Shown: piece after piece, positions 43,877 through 48,617 of the stretch
Layout: each line of letters starts with the position of its first letter
Position numbering within the stretch: position 1 is the first letter of the stretch
NCBI RefSeq assembly: GCF_900142695.1
Contig: NZ_FRBU01000025.1
Location: forward strand, 1 to 48,617
DNA length: 48,617 bases
Reading direction: 5' to 3'
Source: Flavobacterium xanthum
GTDB lineage: Bacteria > Bacteroidota > Bacteroidia > Flavobacteriales > Flavobacteriaceae
Made by a program: the position numbers and the translations under genes
The notes under the pieces: generated by a model
Told to the model about the DNA's origin: nothing
The model's database searches: none
The model's input: only the letters and a program-made list of their open reading frames with translations

Positions 43877-44824
43877 ATGAACTACATATCCATACAAAAT
43901 ATAGATTCACTTGAAAAATGGGTGAAGCAAGCCTTGAAAATTAAGAAAAAACCACTTAAAAACAAAAAACTGGGAAAGAACAAAACGCTTGGAATGTTGT
44001 TTTTCAATTCCAGTTTAAGAACGCGTTTGAGTACCCAAAAAGCCGCGCTGAATTTAGGAATGAACATTATGGTCATGAATTTTACCAGTGAGGGCTGGAC
44101 ATTAGAATTTGAAGATGGTGCTGTCATGAACTCAGGTGCATCAGAGCATATTAAGGAAGCCGCTGAAGTCGTTTCTCAATATTGCGATATTATTGCTATT
44201 AGAGCCTTTGCAGGATTGATAGACAAAGAAAAAGACAATGCCGAAACCGTACTTTCTGGATTCTTAAAATACGCTACAGTCCCAATTGTAAATATGGAAA
44301 GTGCCACAAGACATCCCTTGCAATCCTTAGCGGACGCGATAACTATGGCCGAACACAAAACAGCGCACCGACCAAAAGTGGTATTAACTTGGGCACCACA
44401 TCCTAAAGCATTGCCTCAAGCAGTTGCCAATTCGTTTGTGGAAATGATGCAGTTACAAGAAGCTGATTTTGTAATTACGCATCCTGAAGGGTACGAATTG
44501 AATCCTGAAATCACGAAAGGTTCCAAGATTGAATACGACCAAGATAAGGCTTTTGAAAACGCCGATTTTATCTATGCGAAAAACTGGAGTAATTACAAGG
44601 AATATGGTCAAATTACAAATTCTGATCCCAATTGGACTGTTACTGCAGAGAAGATGAAAATGACCAATAATGCTAAATTTATGCACTGTTTGCCTGTAAG
44701 ACGTAACGTAATTGTAACGGATGAAGTGCTAGATAGCGAAAATTCGATTGTGATTGAACAAGCTAATAATAGAACGTATGCAGCTCAGTTAGTCTTGCAA
44801 AAAATCTTGGAAAATGGAAAATAA
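43877..44824 (+). CDS. argF': N-succinylornithine (or N-acetylornithine) carbamoyltransferase
   Basis: Transfers the carbamoyl group to an N-acylated ornithine, unlike standard ArgF. 315 residues. NSSLRTRLSTQKAAL (44-58) binds carbamoyl phosphate; MESATRHPLQSLADAITMAE and HCLPVRRNVIVTDEV are as in the N-succinylornithine type described in Bacteroides. That enzyme has Pro90 at the residue setting substrate choice, where the N-acetyl type has Glu. Here the aligned residue is Ser89 in NSGASEH. A small residue there is expected to favour succinyl, but it has to be tested. argB starts 11 bases before its stop. Confidence 0.88.
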   Translation: MNYISIQNIDSLEKWVKQALKIKKKPLKNKKLGKNKTLGMLFFNSSLRTRLSTQKAALNLGMNIMVMNFTSEGWTLEFEDGAVMNSGASEHIKEAAEVVSQYCDIIAIRAFAGLIDKEKDNAETVLSGFLKYATVPIVNMESATRHPLQSLADAITMAEHKTAHRPKVVLTWAPHPKALPQAVANSFVEMMQLQEADFVITHPEGYELNPEITKGSKIEYDQDKAFENADFIYAKNWSNYKEYGQITNSDPNWTVTAEKMKMTNNAKFMHCLPVRRNVIVTDEVLDSENSIVIEQANNRTYAAQLVLQKILENGK

Positions 44825-45599
44825 AAAACCGGTATCGATCATTAAAATTGGTGGAAACATTATTGATAATCCAACGGAATTAAAACAATTTTTATCTCAT
44901 TTTGCTGCGATTGAAGGGCACAAAATACTGGTTCACGGTGGCGGAAAATCAGCTACTAAAATGGCCGAAAGCATTGGTTTAGTTCCTCAAATGATTGATG
45001 GAAGACGCATCACCGATGCCGCTATGCTTGATGTAGTTGTAATGATTTATGCAGGTCAAATCAACAAAAATATCGTTGCTCAATTGCAAGCAAATTCAAC
45101 CAATGCCATGGGTTTTTCTGGGGCAGATGGGAATTTAATTCAATCGAATAAAAGAAACCACCCAACAATCAATTATGGTTTTGTGGGTGATGTAAAAAAA
45201 GTGAATACCCAATTATTGGAAACGTTGCTTTTAAATGAGATTGTTCCTGTATTTTGTGCAATAACACACGATGGAAAAGGGCAATTATTAAATACAAATG
45301 CGGATACGATTGCAAGCGAATTAGCCATTGCTTTAGCAACCTTTTTTGATGTCACTTTGAATTATTGCTTCGAAAAACCCGGTGTTTTATATGATGCTGA
45401 GGATGATTCTTCCGTAATTGAAAACATCAATCAAGAATTGTATTCCAAATTAAAAGCCGAAAAAGCGATTCATTCTGGTATGATTCCTAAATTAGACAAC
45501 TGTTTCAACAGCTTGTCCAAAGGAGTTCAAAAAATAAAAATTGGACATCACAGGATGTTGCATAATGCATCGGAAATTTGTACAACTATCAAATTATAA
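44814..45599 (+). CDS. argB: N-acylglutamate kinase
   Basis: Phosphorylates N-acetyl- or N-succinyl-glutamate with ATP. 261 residues. IIKIGGNIIDNPTEL (9-23), HGGGKSATKMAES (41-53), VVVMIYAGQINKNIV and NTNADTIASELAIAL are typical of the amino-acid kinase family. It overlaps the carbamoyltransferase gene, so they are translationally coupled. Acyl group probably succinyl, as for its neighbours. The N-terminal extension that makes some kinases arginine-sensitive is absent, so direct arginine inhibition is not obvious. Confidence 0.93.
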   Translation: MENKKPVSIIKIGGNIIDNPTELKQFLSHFAAIEGHKILVHGGGKSATKMAESIGLVPQMIDGRRITDAAMLDVVVMIYAGQINKNIVAQLQANSTNAMGFSGADGNLIQSNKRNHPTINYGFVGDVKKVNTQLLETLLLNEIVPVFCAITHDGKGQLLNTNADTIASELAIALATFFDVTLNYCFEKPGVLYDAEDDSSVIENINQELYSKLKAEKAIHSGMIPKLDNCFNSLSKGVQKIKIGHHRMLHNASEICTTIKL

Positions 45600-45683
45600 A
45601 AAAGTAAAACACAAGTCTTACCGATTTGGAAAAAATTTCTTTGTCAATTTTAAAAAATCTGTGAATCTGTGGCTAAAATAAAT
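45600..45683. repeat. Spacer with a tandem AATCTGTG repeat before argE
   Basis: AAATCTGTGAATCTGTGGCT repeats AATCTGTG in tandem right before the argE ATG. The GTG in it (45669) opens the argE frame early, but that is probably fortuitous. Confidence 0.4.
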
Positions 45684-46754
45684 ATGAAAAACATACAAAC
45701 CCTTACACAAGAAGCCATTTCGCTGTTAAAAGCACTGATTGAAACGCCTTCCTTTTCAAGTGAAGAAGATCAAACAGCCCTTTTAATCGAAAATTGGTTT
45801 AAACAAAACAATATTCCTTTCGAAAGAGAAAATAATAATGTTTGGGCTTACAACAAGAATTTTGACAAGTCTAAGCCAACACTTTTGCTCAATTCGCACC
45901 ACGATACGGTAAAACCGAATCAAGGATATACTAACAATCCCTTTGAAGCTATTGTCAAAGACGGTAAATTGTTTGGCCTAGGAAGTAATGACGCCGGCGG
46001 TTGTCTGGTATCCCTTTTAGCGACTTTTGTACATTTTTATTGGGACGAAAATCTGCCGTACAATATAGTCATGGTCGCTTCTGCTGAAGAGGAAAGTAGT
46101 GGAAAAAATGGATTAAACAGCGTTCTAAAACATTTACCAACATTGGATTGTGCCATTGTAGGCGAACCCACATTAATGCAATTGGCTGTAGCCGAAAAAG
46201 GGTTATTGGTCCTCGATGTTATCCTAAAAGGTACCGCCAGTCACGCCGCACACCATAATCCTGACAATCCTATTTACAAGGCGATACCTATTATGGAATG
46301 GTTCAATAGCTACCAATTCGAAAAAATATCAGCAGTTTTAGGTCCCGTAAAAATGACCGTAACACAGGTTTCTGCCGGAAAACAACACAATGTAGTTCCT
46401 GCCGAATGTCACCTGGTTGTCGATATTCGAGTGAATGATTGTTACAACAATCAGGAAATTTTAGACACCGTGAGAAAACATTTAACTGCCGAAATCAATC
46501 CGCGTTCGATGATTTTAAACGCATCTTCGATTTCTGTTACACACGGATTAGTAAAAGCCGGAATTACACTGGGAAGAACTACTTATGGCTCACCTACCCT
46601 TTCGGATCAATCGGTTTTGAGCTGTCAATCCTTAAAATTAGGACCTGGAGAAACCCTGCGGTCACATTCAGCAGACGAATTTATATTTATAAACGAAATA
46701 GAAGAAGGAATTCAATTGTATATCAAAATACTAACTGATTTTTTCAAACAATAA
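45684..46754 (+). CDS. argE: M20-family N-acylornithine/citrulline deacylase
   Basis: Removes the acyl group to release the free amino acid. In the carbamoylated-intermediate route this would be N-acylcitrulline rather than N-acylornithine. 356 residues. Dimetal ligands: NSHHDTVKP (His72-Asp74), GSNDAGG (Asp103), ASAEEESS (Glu135/136) and C-terminal HSADEF. A GTG five codons earlier (45669) would extend the frame, but the ATG at 45684 is preferred because the GTG sits inside a short intergenic repeat. Between argB and argH. Confidence 0.88.
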   Translation: MKNIQTLTQEAISLLKALIETPSFSSEEDQTALLIENWFKQNNIPFERENNNVWAYNKNFDKSKPTLLLNSHHDTVKPNQGYTNNPFEAIVKDGKLFGLGSNDAGGCLVSLLATFVHFYWDENLPYNIVMVASAEEESSGKNGLNSVLKHLPTLDCAIVGEPTLMQLAVAEKGLLVLDVILKGTASHAAHHNPDNPIYKAIPIMEWFNSYQFEKISAVLGPVKMTVTQVSAGKQHNVVPAECHLVVDIRVNDCYNNQEILDTVRKHLTAEINPRSMILNASSISVTHGLVKAGITLGRTTYGSPTLSDQSVLSCQSLKLGPGETLRSHSADEFIFINEIEEGIQLYIKILTDFFKQ

Positions 46755-46783
46755 AATAATTTGGATTTATCCTGATTATTTTC

Positions 46784-46865
46784 AGGAGCTAATCCCGCTA
46801 TACGTTGCAATCTTTTATTTTTTAAAGAAAAAAATAAAAGGATTTCCACTACTATCGGGGCTAAA
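46784..46865 (-). repeat. Dispersed palindromic repeat, copy B
   Basis: Read on the minus strand: AGCCCCGATAGTAGTGGAAA at one end and TGCAACGTATAGCGGGATT/AGCTCC at the other, as in copy A at 35252-35396. The interior is a long A/T-rich hairpin: CTTTTATTTTTTTC pairs with GAAAAAAATAAAAG-like sequence. It fills the argE-argH spacer. Ends are conserved, the middle is variable. Confidence 0.65.
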
Positions 46866-46899
46866 AATCTAAAAAGTCTAAAAATCTAATTATCCATAT

Positions 46900-48180
46900 A
46901 TGAAACTTTGGGAAAAAGGAATACCAACCGATAAGCAAATCGAACATTTCACCGTTGGAAACGACAGAGAGCTGGATTTAGTTCTAGCCAAATATGATGC
47001 ATTAGGTTCTATTGCACATGCAAAAATGCTAGGCCAAATAGGTCTTTTAACAGACTCTGAAACCGTTTCTTTGGTTTTGGCTTTGGAAGAAATTATAAAA
47101 GATGCCGAAAATGGGAATTTCGAAATCGAAGACAGTTTTGAAGACGTACATTCTAAAATCGAATATCTATTGACGGTAAAACTAGGTGATGCGGGGAAAA
47201 AAATTCACACCGCTCGTTCGCGTAACGACCAAGTATTAGTAGATGTGAATTTATATCTAAAAGACGTTGTAAAAGACTTTAAATCACAAGTAAAAGGCCT
47301 TTTTGATTTGCTCATGGAATTGGCTGAAAAGCATCAAAATGTGCTTTTGCCAGGATACACGCATTTACAAATTGCAATGCCATCTTCTTTTGGAATGTGG
47401 TTTTCCGCTTATGCTGAGACATTGATTGATGATATCACAATGTTGAATGCCGCCTTAAAAATTGTAGATCAAAATCCCTTAGGTTCAGCAGCAGGTTACG
47501 GAAGCTCCTTTCCAATCAACAGAGCTTTCACCACAAAAGAATTGGGATTTAAAACTTTAAAATTCAATTCAGTTGCTGCGCAAATGAGTCGCGGAAAATC
47601 AGAGAAAATAGTTGCTTTTGCCATGAGCACCGTCGCAGCAACTTTGTCTAAATTCTCAATGGATGTTTGTTTGTATATGAGTCAGAATTTTGATTTTATC
47701 ACTTTGCCTTCGCATCTTACGACGGGTTCAAGTATTATGCCTCACAAGAAAAATCCTGATGTTTTTGAACTGATTCGCGGGAAATGCAACAAGATTCAAG
47801 CCTTACCATACGAAATCACATTAATAACAAATAACCTTCCAAGTGGCTATCACAGGGACTTACAGTTGTTGAAAGAAGGATTGTTTCCAGCCATCCAAAA
47901 CCTGAAAGCGTGTTTAGATATCGCGATTTTTGCAATCAAAGACATCAAAGTCAAAGACAACATTCTGGCTGATAAAAAATACGATTATTTGTTTACTGTA
48001 GATTCCTTAAACGAAATGGTTGTGGCGGGAATTCCTTTTAGAGATGCTTACAAGGCGGTCGCGGAACAACTGGAAAACGGAACCTTTGAAGCCCCTAAAG
48101 AAACCAGACACACGCACGAAGGAAGTATCAATAATTTATGTTTAACAGAAATAAAAGAAAAGATGAAGATAGCCTATTAG
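46900..48180 (+). CDS. argH: Argininosuccinate lyase
   Basis: Last step: splits argininosuccinate into arginine and fumarate. 426 residues, at the short end of the family range. HTARSRNDQVLVDVNLYL (103-120), PGYTHLQIAMP with catalytic His155, GSAAGYGSSFP and the signature loop TGSSIMPHKKNPD with catalytic Ser277/278 are intact. Last gene of the operon, followed by a terminator. Confidence 0.95.
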   Translation: MKLWEKGIPTDKQIEHFTVGNDRELDLVLAKYDALGSIAHAKMLGQIGLLTDSETVSLVLALEEIIKDAENGNFEIEDSFEDVHSKIEYLLTVKLGDAGKKIHTARSRNDQVLVDVNLYLKDVVKDFKSQVKGLFDLLMELAEKHQNVLLPGYTHLQIAMPSSFGMWFSAYAETLIDDITMLNAALKIVDQNPLGSAAGYGSSFPINRAFTTKELGFKTLKFNSVAAQMSRGKSEKIVAFAMSTVAATLSKFSMDVCLYMSQNFDFITLPSHLTTGSSIMPHKKNPDVFELIRGKCNKIQALPYEITLITNNLPSGYHRDLQLLKEGLFPAIQNLKACLDIAIFAIKDIKVKDNILADKKYDYLFTVDSLNEMVVAGIPFRDAYKAVAEQLENGTFEAPKETRHTHEGSINNLCLTEIKEKMKIAY

Positions 48181-48201
48181 AAGTAATAACCTCATCATAT
48201 C

Positions 48202-48234
48202 AAAAAGCACTATAAATAACAGTGCTTTTTTCAT
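48202..48234 (+). terminator. Terminator of the arginine operon
   Basis: AAAAAGCACT and AGTGCTTTTT form a perfect ten-base stem with a nine-base loop, then a T run. It lies 21 bases after the argH stop. Confidence 0.9.
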
Positions 48235-48426
48235 TTATAACTTCAAAACGAAACTAAATTTTACGAGTGCTATTTATAGAAACGAAATCAAAATATATCG
48301 CTTGAAAACTTTTTTGGTTAAGCAAACAAAATCAACTTTAAAAAAGTAAAACTAGATTACATTTAAACTAAAAAAAGAGCTTTTCAACTTGCAAATTTAA
48401 CAACTGCATTTATGCAATTCTCCCTT
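48235..48426. other. A/T-rich intergenic region, no gene seen
   Basis: Between the arg terminator and the minus-strand sequence at the right edge. I see no reading frame or structure of note. Confidence 0.4.
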
Positions 48427-48617
48427 TTATTTGCGTTCTAAAATATAATTAGCAAAATACGCTTTGCTATCTGTTATTCTACCTTTGATTATAAAATCAG
48501 TTTTGCTTAAAATGGAGTTTAGTATGCTGCGACCTATTCGCGATGCAACTTTTTTAGAAACTTAAGATAGTTTTTTAAGTTTTCATTTCTATTTTCTAGG
48601 CTAAAATCGGAAATAAC
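48427..48617 (-). pseudogene. Possible broken or partial gene at the right edge
   Basis: On the minus strand one frame enters from the edge with 27 codons (VISDFSLENRNENLKNYLKF and then LKKLHRE) and stops at 48534. A second frame, open from 48561 to a stop at 48427, reads SKKVASRIGRSILNSILSKT and further to ANYILERK, which looks like coding sequence but has no start and is preceded by an in-frame stop. Either the real gene ends at 48534, or a frameshift near 48540-48560 split a longer C-terminus. The family is not recognised. Confidence 0.3.

Noticed and set aside
46439..46738. A 99-codon plus-strand frame overlapping argE
   Set aside because: Out-of-frame shadow of argE, basic and without family resemblance.

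Overview
The window is a piece of an AT-rich Bacteroidota chromosome, most likely Flavobacterium or a close relative in the Flavobacteriaceae. The clues are promoters of the Bacteroidota type (TTTG, about 19 bases, TAnnTTTG), few Shine-Dalgarno sites, and families typical of the group: a transcarbamylase of the N-succinylornithine type, SdpI, DUF6526, MiaE, and lipoproteins with short lipoboxes. I found no CRISPR array, rRNA or prophage. The only insertion sequence is the end of one at the left edge.

Region 1 (about 1-8300, minus strand) is a surface-polysaccharide locus: flippase (Wzx type), polymerase (Wzy type), four glycosyltransferases, then a WecA-like initiating sugar-phosphate transferase. 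The transferase gene is cut near codon 200 by what looks like the end of an IS3-family element leaving the window. Region 2 (9000-12660, minus) holds a MoxR-like ATPase with its VWA partner, and a small operon of two short acidic or charged proteins with a YchJ-family SEC-C protein. Region 3 (13000-17820) carries a CHASE/PAS hybrid-input histidine kinase overlapping its response regulator, a divergent pair of hypothetical genes, and a J-domain/KTSC fusion.

Region 4 (18200-31900) is mixed. It contains a DUF4369-thioredoxin lipoprotein gene split by an in-frame TGA, tRNA-Tyr, a zinc alcohol dehydrogenase, a YitT protein and a TPR-adenylate cyclase overlapping a small unknown protein. It also has a DUF6526 protein, a pentapeptide-repeat protein, a three-gene ABC efflux operon, a GNAT enzyme, an AraC regulator with a response regulator, and miaE. 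Region 5 (32000-36800) has glyA and fahA reading away from each other from adjacent promoters, an SdpI-family protein and an unknown lipoprotein.

Region 6 (36830-48230, plus strand) is a complete-looking arginine operon with two proline genes inside it: GNAT acyltransferase, argG, argC, argD, proA, proB, argF', argB, argE, argH. It begins with a strong promoter and a roughly 325-base leader holding a 28-codon ORF and two hairpins, and ends in a clear terminator. The transcarbamylase resembles N-succinylornithine transcarbamylase, so the pathway probably uses N-succinyl rather than N-acetyl intermediates. The GNAT gene is then the best candidate for the first acyl-transfer step. Nearly every spacer in this operon is filled with a different palindromic or direct repeat, and one of these has a diverged second copy at 35252-35396.

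The most notable observations are the candidate arg leader/attenuator, the in-frame TGA in the thioredoxin gene, the IS-truncated WecA-like gene, the serine at the substrate-specificity position of ArgF', and the dispersed repeat family with conserved ends and a variable middle.
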